From assembly GCA_023100825.1 (NCBI GenBank), contig CP095846.1, positions 930,001 through 994,000 on the forward strand: a DNA stretch of 64,000 bases, given 5' to 3'. Below, one piece after another: positions 44,554-53,310 of this stretch. Each line of letters starts with the position of its first letter. Positions within the stretch are counted from its first letter, which is position 1. The DNA comes from Nocardioidaceae bacterium SCSIO 66511. Lineage in GTDB: Bacteria > Actinomycetota > Actinomycetes > Propionibacteriales > Nocardioidaceae. Below the pieces are notes generated by a model, which was given only the letters and a program-made list of their open reading frames with translations, did not search any database and had not been told where the DNA came from. The position numbers were made by a program, and so were the translations under genes.

Positions 44554-46041
44554 ATGACCGACAACGACGCCCGCAGTGCGACCGCCGGCTCCGCCGAGGC
44601 GGTGATTGCGTCGGTACCAAAGCAGTTGTACGTGGGGGGTGAATGGCGCGATGCGCAGGGTGGAGCGACGTTCGACGTACTCGATCCGGCGACCGGCGAG
44701 GTGCTGTGCGCCGTTTCGGATGCGACACCCGCCGACGGACGCGCGGCGCTCGACGCCGCGGTCGGAGCGCAGGCGTCGTTCGCCGCAGTGTCGCCGCGTG
44801 AGCGTTCCGACATGCTCACCAAGGCCTTCGAGTTGCTCCATGAGCGCATCGACGACCTCGCTCGGCTGATGACTCTCGAGATGGGCAAGCCGCTCGCCGA
44901 GGCGAAGGGCGAGATCGCGTACGCGGCTGAGTTCTTCCGCCACTTCGCCGCCGAGGCCGTACGCATCGACGGCGGCTACCAGACTGCGCCCGCGGGCAAT
45001 GCGCGGTTCCTGGTCGCCAAGCAGCCGGTCGGCCCGTGTCTGCTGATCACGCCGTGGAACTTCCCGATGGCGATGGGTACGCGCAAGATCGGCCCGGCGA
45101 TCGCGGCCGGCTGCACCAGCGTGATCAAGCCCGCGCATCAGACGCCGCTTTCGATGCTCGCGCTCGTCGAGATCCTGCGTGAGGCGGGCGTGCCCGACGG
45201 CGTCGTGAACGTCGTGCCGACGACGGATCCCAACGGCCTGATGGAGCCGCTCATCCGGTCCGGCGATGCGCGCAAGCTGTCGTTCACGGGCTCGACCAAG
45301 GTCGGTCGCATCCTGTTGGAGCAGTGCGCCGACAAGGTTCTTCGTACCTCGATGGAGCTCGGCGGCAACGCGCCGTTCGTGGTGTTCGAAGACGCCGACC
45401 TCGACGAGGCGGTCCAGGGCGCCCTCGCCGCGAAGATGCGCAACATGGGCGAGGCATGCACTGCGGCGAACCGGATCTACGTCCACGAGAGCGTGATCGA
45501 CGAGTTCGGCGACAAGCTCGCGAAGGCCATGGCAGCAATGCCGGTCGGACGCGGCATCGATGACGGTACGCGCGTCGGTCCGTTGATCGACGACGCGGCA
45601 CTGCGCAAGGTCTCCGAGCTGGTCGAGGACGCCGTCGAGCGCGGCGCGAGCGTACTCACCGGCGGTGAGCCTGGGCAGGGCGCCGGCTACTTCTACCCGC
45701 CGACCGTGCTCACGGGTGTGTCCGAGGACTCCAAGATGGCAAGCGAGGAGATCTTCGGCCCGGTAGCCCCGCTGACGTCGTTCTCGACCGAGGAGGAGGC
45801 GATCGCAGCGGCCAACGACACGGAGTACGGACTCGTTTCGTACGTCTACACCAACGATCTGCGCCGTTCGCTACGGGTCGCCGAGGCCCTCGAGACCGGC
45901 ATGGTCGGGCTGAACCAGGGTGTCGTCTCGAACCCCGCCGCGCCGTTCGGCGGTGTGAAGATGTCCGGTCTCGGACGCGAGGGTGGTTCGACCGGCATCG
46001 ACGAGTTCCTCGAGATCAAGTACATCGGCATCACTGCCTGA
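44554..46041 (+). CDS. NAD(P)-dependent aldehyde dehydrogenase, succinate/aspartate-semialdehyde type
   Basis: ATG 44554 (GTG 44548 possible) gives 495 residues. Class motifs: ITPWNFPMAMGTRKIGPAIA, FTGSTKVGRILLEQ, the general-base Glu in SMELGGNAPFVVFEDADLDE, the catalytic Cys in NMGEACTAANRIYV and GVKMSGLGREGG. It oxidises a short-chain semialdehyde to the acid. Ectoine clusters carry such an enzyme (ssd/doeC) next to the aminotransferase; that arrangement is reproduced here as a divergent pair sharing an operator. The exact substrate and the cofactor are not provable from sequence. Confidence 0.87.
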   Translation: MTDNDARSATAGSAEAVIASVPKQLYVGGEWRDAQGGATFDVLDPATGEVLCAVSDATPADGRAALDAAVGAQASFAAVSPRERSDMLTKAFELLHERIDDLARLMTLEMGKPLAEAKGEIAYAAEFFRHFAAEAVRIDGGYQTAPAGNARFLVAKQPVGPCLLITPWNFPMAMGTRKIGPAIAAGCTSVIKPAHQTPLSMLALVEILREAGVPDGVVNVVPTTDPNGLMEPLIRSGDARKLSFTGSTKVGRILLEQCADKVLRTSMELGGNAPFVVFEDADLDEAVQGALAAKMRNMGEACTAANRIYVHESVIDEFGDKLAKAMAAMPVGRGIDDGTRVGPLIDDAALRKVSELVEDAVERGASVLTGGEPGQGAGYFYPPTVLTGVSEDSKMASEEIFGPVAPLTSFSTEEEAIAAANDTEYGLVSYVYTNDLRRSLRVAEALETGMVGLNQGVVSNPAAPFGGVKMSGLGREGGSTGIDEFLEIKYIGITA

Positions 46042-46048
46042 GCCCACC

Positions 46049-46146
46049 ACGCTGACACGCGAGTTCCACCACGCTGACACGCGGGTTTTGACGTACAGAA
46101 CCCGCGTGTCACCGGGACAGAACCCGCGTGTCAGCGTGTGGTGGAA
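46049..46146. repeat. 22-bp units arranged as an imperfect palindrome before sulfatase gene
   Basis: GCTGACACGC occurs at 46051 and 46073 (22 bp apart) and its mirror CGCGTGTC at 46103 and 46125 (again 22 bp apart). The outer arms 46064-46087 and 46121-46146 pair with a 2-base insertion. The right arm ends on the A of the sulfatase ATG and supplies the GGTGGA in front of it. Confidence 0.88.
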
Positions 46147-48497
46147 TGTGCGGCGTGACCGACCTCGACCGCACCAGGCTCCCGCTCGACGTACGCTCCG
46201 CGACCCGCGATGCCGCGGCCGGCAGCCAGACGCAGAGCCCACCCGACCCGGTCGTCCCCGTACGCCCGCCCGCCGGTGCGCCGAACGTCGTGATCGTGCT
46301 GGTCGACGACATGGGATTCGGTGCATCGAGTGCGTACGGCGGACCGTGCGAGATGCCGACCGCAGAGCGCCTGGCCGGCGGTGGGTTGCGCTACAGCCGT
46401 TTTCACGTGACGGCGCTGTGTTCACCCACGCGCCAGGCGCTGATGACCGGGCGCAACCATCACTCGGTCGGTATGGGCGTGACGTCGGAGATGGCGACGC
46501 CGAATGCCGGCTACACGGGCTATCGGCCACCGAGTGCCGCGACGATCGCGCAGACCCTGTCCGGCAACGGCTACAGCACGGCCGCATTCGGCAAGTGGCA
46601 TCAGACGCCGCCGGCGGAGGTGAATCCGTCAGGTCCCTTCACCCGTTGGCCGACGGGTGAAGGCTTCGACGCGTTCTACGGCTTTATGGCGTGCGAGATG
46701 AACCACTGGCACCCGCAGCTCTACAACGGCACAACACCCATCGACCCGCCGCGTACGCCTGACGAGGGATACCACCTGTCCGAGGACCTCGTCGACCAGG
46801 CGATCGACTGGGTGACGACTCAGCAGTCCCTGACGCCGGACAAGCCGTTCTTCACCTACCTCGCACTCGGCGCCACCCACGCTCCGTTCCATGTCGCGCC
46901 GGAGTGGACTCAGAAGTACGCGGGACGCTTCGACGACGGCTGGGATGCTCAACGGGAGCAGACGCTTGCGCGACAGAAGGAGCTGCGCCTCGTACCCGAG
47001 TCCGCCGACCTCGCACCGTGGGCCGAAGGCGTGCCGCATTGGGACGACCTGGACGACGCCGAACGCCGCGTCGCAGCCAGGTTCATGGAGACGTACGCGG
47101 GCTTCGCCGAGCACGCCGATGCTCAAGTCGGCCGGTTCGTCGACGCGCTCGAACGGATCGGCGAACTCGACAACACCTTGTTCCTCTACCTCCTGGGCGA
47201 CAACGGCGCCTCCGGTGAGGGCGGCCTCGAGGGTACGTTCCGCGAGCATCTCGTCGGCCACGGGATCGCCGACGACACCGCGTACATGGATGATCGTCTC
47301 GATCAGCTCGGTGATCCATCGACGTACCCGATCTACCCCGTCGGCTGGGCGCTTGCGATGAACACGCCGTACCAGTGGACGAAGCAGGTCGCTTCGCACT
47401 ACGGCGGTACGCGTGACGGCATGATCGTGCGATGGGGGAGCGGAATCGAGGCGCGCGGCGAGGTCAGGCATCAATGGCATCACGTGATCGACGTGCTGCC
47501 GACGTTGCTCGACGTCGCCGGTCTGCCACAGCCGGAGTACGTCAACGGCTTTGCACAGCAGCCGATTGAGGGCGTGAGCATGCGCTACTCGTTCGACGAC
47601 GCCGATGCGGCCGACCGGCGTACGACGCAGTACTTCGAGATGGTCGGCAACCGCGGCATCTACCACGAAGGCTGGACGGCCGTGACCCGCCACGGTGTGC
47701 CGTGGCAGATGGTGCCCGAGGGTCCGCGACCATTTGATGCAGACATCTGGGAGCTGTACGACACGACGACCGACTGGACACAGGCGCACGACCTCGCCGC
47801 CGAGCAACCAGAGAAGCTGCGCGAACTGCAGGAGATCTTCGTCGCGGAGGCGGAGAAGTACAACGTGTTCCCGCTCGATGATCGCGTGACCGAGCGCGAG
47901 AACCCGCAGCTCGCCGGCCGCCTCGACCTGCACCACGGGCGTACGTCGATCGAGCTCGGCCCGACGGCGGGTCGGTTATCGGAGGATGCGGCTCCGAACG
48001 TCAAGAATCGTTCGCATGTGATCACCGTCGACGTCGAGGTCGCCGGTACGGCAAATGGCGTGCTCGTCGCTCAGGGCGGGCGCTTCGGCGGCTGGTCGCT
48101 CTACTGCGTCGACGGAGCGCTGAGGTACGCGTACAACTGCTACGGACGCGACCGCGCGCTCGTACGCGCCGAGCAGCAGCTGCGGCCCAGGCGACACCGG
48201 CTCGCGATGCGGTTCGCGTACGACGGCGGTCCTGCGGGCAGCGGTGCGACGGTGTTCCTCGAGGTCGACGGCGAGACCGTCGGCGAGGGGCGGGTCGAGG
48301 CCACGACGGCGTACTACTTCTCGTTCGACGAGACGCTCAATGTCGGCATCGACCGGGGTACGCCGGTCTGCGAGGACTACGCCGTCGGCGACAACGCCTT
48401 CACCGAGACGATCCATCGGGTGCATTTCGATCTCGACACCGATGGCTCCGAACTGACCAACGCCGAGCGCCTACGCACCCGCCTCGCGCACCACTGA
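46146..48497 (+). CDS. Sulfatase (AtsA-like arylsulfatase)
   Basis: ATG 46146 (GTG 46155 possible) gives 783 residues. The formylglycine signature CSPTRQALMTGRNHH is present at about residues 93-107, with Cys as the residue matured by formylglycine-generating enzyme, plus the metal ligands VLVDDMGFG and the GDNGASGEGG stretch. The C-terminal 200 residues form the beta domain common to AtsA-type arylsulfatases. It hydrolyses sulfate esters; substrate unknown. No signal peptide is visible, so it is probably cytoplasmic. It lacks an operator site and may not belong to the neighbouring regulon. Confidence 0.87.
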   Translation: MCGVTDLDRTRLPLDVRSATRDAAAGSQTQSPPDPVVPVRPPAGAPNVVIVLVDDMGFGASSAYGGPCEMPTAERLAGGGLRYSRFHVTALCSPTRQALMTGRNHHSVGMGVTSEMATPNAGYTGYRPPSAATIAQTLSGNGYSTAAFGKWHQTPPAEVNPSGPFTRWPTGEGFDAFYGFMACEMNHWHPQLYNGTTPIDPPRTPDEGYHLSEDLVDQAIDWVTTQQSLTPDKPFFTYLALGATHAPFHVAPEWTQKYAGRFDDGWDAQREQTLARQKELRLVPESADLAPWAEGVPHWDDLDDAERRVAARFMETYAGFAEHADAQVGRFVDALERIGELDNTLFLYLLGDNGASGEGGLEGTFREHLVGHGIADDTAYMDDRLDQLGDPSTYPIYPVGWALAMNTPYQWTKQVASHYGGTRDGMIVRWGSGIEARGEVRHQWHHVIDVLPTLLDVAGLPQPEYVNGFAQQPIEGVSMRYSFDDADAADRRTTQYFEMVGNRGIYHEGWTAVTRHGVPWQMVPEGPRPFDADIWELYDTTTDWTQAHDLAAEQPEKLRELQEIFVAEAEKYNVFPLDDRVTERENPQLAGRLDLHHGRTSIELGPTAGRLSEDAAPNVKNRSHVITVDVEVAGTANGVLVAQGGRFGGWSLYCVDGALRYAYNCYGRDRALVRAEQQLRPRRHRLAMRFAYDGGPAGSGATVFLEVDGETVGEGRVEATTAYYFSFDETLNVGIDRGTPVCEDYAVGDNAFTETIHRVHFDLDTDGSELTNAERLRTRLAHH

Positions 48498-48515
48498 CCG
48501 ATAGCGGCCCTTGGC

Positions 48516-48878
48516 CTACCGGGCAAGGATGCGCCGAATCGCGTCCACATCGCGAGCGAGGTCATCGCTGAGGGAGCGCCAGACGATGCGGTAGTCGATG
48601 AATCCGTACTCGTGTGCAACGACATTTCGCATGCGCTTCATCTTCAGCCACTCGACCTCCGGGTGGGCTGCGATGAAGTCGTCGTCGAGACGCGAGACTG
48701 CTTCGCCCAATCGGTGCAGTAGCGCCTCGGTGACCAGCTGAGTCGGCCGGTCGTCGAAGAAGTTCTGTTGGCCGTGCGAGATCACGTACTGGCTGATTTC
48801 GTCGGCGAAGGTGAGCATGTCCGTGAGAATGCGCTCAGTTCGATGATCTGGGCCCGCACCCGTCGGCGAACTCGTCAC
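48516..48878 (-). CDS. HepT-like ribonuclease toxin
   Basis: A 120-residue HEPN-domain protein (DUF86/HepT family). The catalytic RX4HXY motif is intact: RNVVAHEYGF near residue 85. HepT toxins cleave RNA and are silenced when the MNT antitoxin adds AMP units to the motif tyrosine. The GTG start overlaps the stop of the antitoxin gene (GTGA), so toxin translation is coupled to and follows the antitoxin. It lies between the convergent sulfatase gene and the antitoxin. Confidence 0.85.
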   Translation of the reverse strand: MTSSPTGAGPDHRTERILTDMLTFADEISQYVISHGQQNFFDDRPTQLVTEALLHRLGEAVSRLDDDFIAAHPEVEWLKMKRMRNVVAHEYGFIDYRIVWRSLSDDLARDVDAIRRILAR

Positions 48879-49306
48879 ACCGCCACCGGACCCTCGATCC
48901 GATCGACGCCGGCCGCGCCATCTGAAATGACGTCGACCCGGATCCCGAGCAGCTCCTCCAACGCCTCGGCGAGTGCGATCTGGTCGTAGAGGGTCGCATC
49001 GTCGGAGAAGCGCACCAGCAGGTCGAGGTCGGATGTCGTGGTGTCGGTGCCGGTTGCGGCCGACCCGAAGACCCTGACGTCGCTCGCATGGTGTTCGGCG
49101 GCGACGCCGACGATGTCGTTGCGGTACTGTGCGAGCAGCATCGACGGGCGCATCCGCGTCGCCTCCTCGATCCGCGCGAGGGTTGCCGGGCTCGGGGTGA
49201 GCCTGCCCGACTCGTAGGCCGAGATGTTGGGCTGGGCGATTCCGGTGAGTTCGGCGAGTTCCCGCTGAGACAAGCCCGCACGACGGCGCCGCTGTCGAAT
49301 CTCCAT
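48875..49306 (-). CDS. MNT-type nucleotidyltransferase antitoxin with N-terminal Xre HTH
   Basis: A 143-residue two-domain protein. An HTH_3/Xre domain fills about residues 3-58 (LSQRELAELTGIAQPNISAY) and a minimal nucleotidyltransferase fills about 60-143, with the catalytic motif VFGSAATGTDTTTSDLDLLV (GSX10DXD). The NTase part is expected to AMPylate and inactivate the downstream HepT toxin; the HTH part would bind the operon's own promoter. Joining both functions in one chain makes a compact self-regulating antitoxin. ATG start; a GATATCAGCGCTTATATC-like dyad just upstream (about 49314-49331) could be its operator. Confidence 0.85.
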   Translation of the reverse strand: MEIRQRRRRAGLSQRELAELTGIAQPNISAYESGRLTPSPATLARIEEATRMRPSMLLAQYRNDIVGVAAEHHASDVRVFGSAATGTDTTTSDLDLLVRFSDDATLYDQIALAEALEELLGIRVDVISDGAAGVDRIEGPVAV

Positions 49307-49373
49307 TTTCCGATGATATCAGCGCTTATATCTTGCTCTCGGAGTTACGCGGTCGGGATCACTCCGAGGGAGG

Positions 49374-50054
49374 TCAGTCGTCGCTGCGGGGTACGACGGT
49401 CGCCAGTCGCTCGATCGCGTCATCCATATGCGCGACCAGCAGCCGATCGACGAGCGCGGGGTCACCCGCAGCGAAAGCATCGGCGATCGCCTGGTGCTCG
49501 GGTACGCGTACGTCGGGTGCGGGGTACGTGCCGCCGAGCGCGTTGATGCACATGCGGGTCTCGGTCAAGAGTGTGTCGTGCATCCGGGACAGCCGTAGGC
49601 TCTGCGCTCCGCGTACGAGGCAGTCGTGGAAGTCGAGGTCGGACTCGCCGACCTGATCTGCCCGCTCCCGGTCGGACGCGGCCGACATGTGCTCGGCGAT
49701 CGCGCGGAGGTCGGCGGCGGTCTTGAGCGGGTCGTGCTCGAAGACCTGGGCTGCGGCGGCGCGTTCGACGGCACTACGGGCGACGTACATATCGCGTACG
49801 TCGGCCTCGGTCATCTCGACCACGAACAACCCGCGGTTCGGGATCGAGATGAGCAGCCCCTCTTGGGTGAGGCGCTGCATGCCTTCGCGTAAAGGCCCCC
49901 TGCTGACGCCGAGCTCGCGGGCGAGCTCGGCTTCGCCGAGCTGCGCACCCGCCGGCAGCTCTCCGCTACGGATGGCATCGCGCAGCTTGGCCGCGATGAT
50001 GCTCGGGGTCGACTCTCGTACGACGGGTTCGAGATGGCGGCGGTTAGTGGTCAC
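49374..50054 (-). CDS. GntR family regulator, FCD (FadR-like) subfamily
   Basis: GTG 50054 is chosen because AAGGAG lies about 6 nt before it; this gives 226 residues. The winged HTH (about 15-75: SIIAAKLRDAIRSGELPAGA, LARELGVSRGPLREGMQRLT, then GLFVVEMTEADVRDMYVARS) is followed by an all-helical FCD ligand domain with candidate metal/ligand residues (DLDFHDCLV, EHQAIADAFAAGD). It is co-transcribed with and 32 nt downstream of a EutA-like gene whose promoter region carries a strong dyad. I infer it represses the five ATTGTYGACAAT sites and is released by a pathway intermediate. Confidence 0.87.
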   Translation of the reverse strand: MTTNRRHLEPVVRESTPSIIAAKLRDAIRSGELPAGAQLGEAELARELGVSRGPLREGMQRLTQEGLLISIPNRGLFVVEMTEADVRDMYVARSAVERAAAAQVFEHDPLKTAADLRAIAEHMSAASDRERADQVGESDLDFHDCLVRGAQSLRLSRMHDTLLTETRMCINALGGTYPAPDVRVPEHQAIADAFAAGDPALVDRLLVAHMDDAIERLATVVPRSDD

Positions 50055-50086
50055 GACGGCTCCTTGCGCAGCGGACGATTCGGCGG

Positions 50087-50809
50087 TCACCGTCGGAACA
50101 GCGTCCCGAGTCCGTCGAGCCGGGGTACGTCGCCGATCAGGTCGAGCCCCTTCCACACCGTCACCTGGTTGGCGGTGAGCACGATCTTGCCGGCGGCCTC
50201 CTCGAGCTCGTCGAGCCAGGCGAGCGAATGCATCGCGGTGTCGGGGACGAGCACGGCCTCGGCGTCGGGCACATCGGCGGCATGGATCATCGAGATCACG
50301 GCGTCCTTGCCGAGCGTACCCACCTCGGCGGCGGTGATGATGTCGTTGCTGCGCATCGTGAGTACGTCGGCGCCGCCCTTGCGCATGAAGTCGACGAAAT
50401 GGGTGGCGACGTCTTCGGGGTACGAAGCGGCGACGGCGACCTTGCTGATGCCCAGGTGGCGGAATGCATCGACGAACGCGATCGACGTCGAGGAGACCGG
50501 TACGTCGAGCTCGGCGGCGACTCCCGCGGCCTGCTCGCGTGCGCCGTCCCAGCCGAACACGAAGCTGCCCGAGGTGCATGCCCACATGACGGCATCGGGC
50601 TCGTACTCTTCGAGCGCCCGGGCGCCCTCGGCGAGCCTCGGTGCGCTGCCGAGGTCGAGGAGTGCGTCGACGCGGTGAGCGTCCTCGCCGACCGAGGTGT
50701 GTACGAGCGGCAACCGGATCGCACCGTCGAGACGCTGCTCGAGTGCGGGGTAGTCATCCTCGGCACTGTGGCCCGGATACAGTAGGCCGATCGTCGGTTT
50801 ATCGCTCAT
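50087..50809 (-). CDS. Maleate isomerase/Asp-Glu racemase superfamily protein, EutA-like, single-Cys form
   Basis: ATG 50809 with AGGAG upstream; 240 residues. The superfamily's first catalytic cysteine is present (WACTSGSFVFGWDG), but the second position reads VLVPDTAMHSLAW, with no cysteine. Two-cysteine members are racemases or isomerases, while one-cysteine members include arylmalonate decarboxylase-type enzymes, so the activity may differ from its two-cysteine relative at 61027-61803. It forms an operon with the GntR regulator and diverges from the first ABC importer across an operator. Confidence 0.8.
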   Translation of the reverse strand: MSDKPTIGLLYPGHSAEDDYPALEQRLDGAIRLPLVHTSVGEDAHRVDALLDLGSAPRLAEGARALEEYEPDAVMWACTSGSFVFGWDGAREQAAGVAAELDVPVSSTSIAFVDAFRHLGISKVAVAASYPEDVATHFVDFMRKGGADVLTMRSNDIITAAEVGTLGKDAVISMIHAADVPDAEAVLVPDTAMHSLAWLDELEEAAGKIVLTANQVTVWKGLDLIGDVPRLDGLGTLFRR

Positions 50810-50881
50810 TAGTGACTCCTCGTGATGGTATAGATGCGCGTTGTGACCAGCACTTTCACAACGAGGTCACAATACGGTGCA

Positions 50882-50915
50882 GATTGTTGACAATGCTACT
50901 GCGCCTGGTTAGTTT
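50882..50915. promoter_or_regulatory. Candidate GntR operator, site 3, overlapping promoter of first ABC importer
   Basis: GATTGTTGACAAT (50882-50894) contains the -35 box TTGACA (50887-50892), followed after 17 bp by TAGTTT (50910-50915). Repressor bound here would block polymerase directly. It also lies in the divergent promoter region of the EutA-like/GntR operon, implying autoregulation. Confidence 0.8.
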
Positions 50916-50959
50916 CCAAGAAATTCGCAACCGTCTCGGGTGCACGACGAAGGGCTTGT

Positions 50960-51895
50960 ATGTACCTCACCGGACCAACGACACGACGTCGCCGAATCGG
51001 AGTCGCCGCGATCGGGGCTTTGCTCTCCGTCGGCCTGATCGCCGCTTGTGGTGGTGAGACGGACGACTCTGGCGACCGCGGTGGGGGCGACACCGATAAG
51101 AACGCCACGCTGGAGTCGCTGAAGGACGAAGGCACGATCACCGTCGGCATCGCGGGTGAGGAGCCGTACAGCTACACCGACGAAGACGGTGAGCTCACCG
51201 GCGCGACCATCGCATTGCACAAGAAGATCTGGGGCGACCTCGGCATCGACAACGTCGAAGCGCAGCAGGTCGAGTGGGATGCGCTGATCCCGGGCCTGAA
51301 CGCCGGGCGCTACGACGCGATCAGTGCCGGCATGTCGATCCTGCCTGACCGCTGCGAGCAGGCAGACTTCGGCGACCCCGAGATCATGTATACGACCGCG
51401 TTCATGGTGCCCGAGGGCAACCCCGAGGACCTGCACGATATGCAGGACATCAAGGACTCCGGTGTCTCGTTCTCGGCGATGAACGGCGCGATCGAGCAGG
51501 GCTATGCCGACACGATGGGCATCAAGACCATCACCGTTCAGACTCCGGAGGACGGGATGGAGGCCGTGGAGAGCGGTCGCGCCGACGTCTACGCCCTGAC
51601 CGGCATCTCCCTGCGTGCCCTGGCCGACAAGCACCCCGACGCCAAGGTCGAGGTGACCGATCCGTTCACCGCCGTCGTCGACGGCAAGGAGCAGGTCGGC
51701 GCCGGCGCGACGGTGTTCCGCAAGGACAGCGACGACCTGCGCGAGGCGTACAACAAGGAGCTCGCCAAGATCGTCGGCGACAAGCAGTCGTTCGAGGACG
51801 TTGTCGGCGAGTTCGGCTTCACCGAGGCCGAGCGGCCGCAGGGTGACGTTGACACCGAGATGCTCTGCGCCGGCGATCTGCCGGACGCCGAGTGA
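50960..51895 (+). CDS. Substrate-binding lipoprotein of amino-acid-type ABC importer, EhuB-like (1)
   Basis: A 311-residue lipoprotein with a signal peptide and lipobox (GLIAACGG, Cys near residue 30). The mature part is an SBP_bac_3 fold: GTITVGIAGEEPYSYTDEDG, then AGMSILPDRCEQADFGDPEI and VPEGNPEDLHDMQDIKDSG, which closely follow the pattern of EhuB ectoine/5-hydroxyectoine-binding proteins. GAAGGG precedes the ATG. It heads a four-gene EhuBCDA-type operon under operator site 3. Ectoine binding is inferred from family resemblance and locus content; a polar amino acid is the alternative. Confidence 0.83.
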   Translation: MYLTGPTTRRRRIGVAAIGALLSVGLIAACGGETDDSGDRGGGDTDKNATLESLKDEGTITVGIAGEEPYSYTDEDGELTGATIALHKKIWGDLGIDNVEAQQVEWDALIPGLNAGRYDAISAGMSILPDRCEQADFGDPEIMYTTAFMVPEGNPEDLHDMQDIKDSGVSFSAMNGAIEQGYADTMGIKTITVQTPEDGMEAVESGRADVYALTGISLRALADKHPDAKVEVTDPFTAVVDGKEQVGAGATVFRKDSDDLREAYNKELAKIVGDKQSFEDVVGEFGFTEAERPQGDVDTEMLCAGDLPDAE

Positions 51896-51916
51896 TCCGA
51901 CCGTCGTTCCGTCGAC

Positions 51917-52627
51917 GTGTCTGAGATCTTCGATGCCCTGAGCGACTACGGGCCGCAGATCCGCGATGGCCTGTTCGTCACACTGCAGTTATCGCTGGGA
52001 GGCGCCGTTGTCGCGTTTCTCGTCGCGGTGATCCTCGGCCTGGCCGCGATATCCGGGCATGCGGTGCCGCGGACGATCTCCCGCATCATTGTGGAGTTCT
52101 TCCGCGGCACCTCGCTCGTGGTCCAGTTGTTCTTCATCTACTACGTGTTCCCTGCGTTCGGGCTGGAGCTTGATGCGGTCACCTGCGGGGTGATCGCGCT
52201 CGGGTTGAACTACGGCGCGTACGGCTCCGAGGTCGTACGCGGGTCGCTGAACGCCGTGCCCAAGGGGCAGTGGGAGACGGCAACGGCGCTGTCGATGCCA
52301 TGGGTGACCAAGATCCGCCGGATCATCTGGCCGCAGGCCTGGGCGTTGATGCTGCCCGGGTTGAACAACCTGATGATCATGCTGGTCAAGGGCACCGCGA
52401 TCGCGTTCCTGATCGGGCTGCACGATCTGACGTACGCGTCGGATGAGATGCGCAGTGGCGGTGTCGGCACCTACGTCGCGTACGGCATCGGGTTCGTCAT
52501 CTACTACCTCGTCTCGCTGGTGTTCTACAGCCTGCTGCGGTTGTTGGAGCGACGCGCGCAACGTCGGCTGGGTATCAAACCGACCAAGGTGCAGACGGTT
52601 CAAGCGACGGCAGGGGCGGTGGCCTGA
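51917..52627 (+). CDS. ABC importer permease, EhuC-like (1)
   Basis: A 236-residue HisM/EhuC-type inner-membrane permease with about five helices. The EAA-like coupling motif is EVVRGSLNAVPKGQWETATA, which contacts the ATPase. GTG start 21 nt after the binding-protein gene; its stop overlaps the next permease by 1 nt. It pairs with the following permease to form the translocation path. Confidence 0.88.
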   Translation: MSEIFDALSDYGPQIRDGLFVTLQLSLGGAVVAFLVAVILGLAAISGHAVPRTISRIIVEFFRGTSLVVQLFFIYYVFPAFGLELDAVTCGVIALGLNYGAYGSEVVRGSLNAVPKGQWETATALSMPWVTKIRRIIWPQAWALMLPGLNNLMIMLVKGTAIAFLIGLHDLTYASDEMRSGGVGTYVAYGIGFVIYYLVSLVFYSLLRLLERRAQRRLGIKPTKVQTVQATAGAVA

Positions 52628-53310
52628 TGAACTGGCATTGGGATATCGCCGGGGACGCGTTCCCGGTCATGCTGGAGGCCTTCCTCAAGACCACCCTCCT
52701 CGTCACGGTGGTGGGTTCGCTCATGGCTGCCGTCCTCGGTTTGGTCTGGGCGATGGGGCAACGCGAGCTTCCGGGTCCGGCGAGTAAGTTCCTCGGTTGG
52801 GTCCTCGGGGTCATCCGAATGACGCCGCTCCCGCTGCAGTTGCTGTTTGTCGCAGCGCTGTACGCGAACGAGTTCGACGGCTACCACAGGTTTGAGAGCC
52901 TCGACTCGACCACGGTTCTGACCGTCATCGGCATCCTCGTATTCGGCGTGCATTACTCGACCTACATGGCAGAGTCTTACCGCGCCGGCATCGACTCGAT
53001 CCCCAAGGGGCAGTGGGAGGCAGCGACCGCGCTTTCTCTGCCACTGGGGCGTACGTGGCGGGCGGTGATGATCCCGCAGGCCATCCGGGCCACGTTGCCG
53101 TCGCTGGGCAACTGGGCGATCGCGATGTTCAAGGACACCCCGTTCCTGCTCGCGATCTCCGTACCCGAGATGGTTGCCGAGGCAAGGCGTATTGGTGGTG
53201 CGCAATTCTCGTACACCGAGGCGTTCACCATCGCCGGACTCATCTTCCTGGCGGCGAGTTATCCGACCGCCATTCTGATGCGCAAATTGGAGAAGAAGCT
53301 TGCCTACTGA
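52627..53310 (+). CDS. ABC importer permease, EhuD-like (1)
   Basis: A 227-residue permease of the same class, with an EAA motif in ESYRAGIDSIPKGQWEAATA. The ATG overlaps the EhuC-like stop, and the last 11 nt overlap the start of the ATPase gene. Together the two permeases make a heterodimeric channel, as in the EhuABCD ectoine importer. Confidence 0.88.
   Translation: MNWHWDIAGDAFPVMLEAFLKTTLLVTVVGSLMAAVLGLVWAMGQRELPGPASKFLGWVLGVIRMTPLPLQLLFVAALYANEFDGYHRFESLDSTTVLTVIGILVFGVHYSTYMAESYRAGIDSIPKGQWEAATALSLPLGRTWRAVMIPQAIRATLPSLGNWAIAMFKDTPFLLAISVPEMVAEARRIGGAQFSYTEAFTIAGLIFLAASYPTAILMRKLEKKLAY

Noticed and set aside
43110-44966. 618-residue reading of the aminotransferase with a long N-terminal extension
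   Set aside because: The extra 200 residues lie antisense to the dehydrogenase start and across the operator; the GTG at 44363 with GAGGAG gives a normal-length enzyme.
49374-50585. 403-residue reading of the GntR regulator
   Set aside because: The N-terminal part is an out-of-frame shadow of the EutA-like gene; the GTG at 50054 with AAGGAG gives the normal 226 residues.
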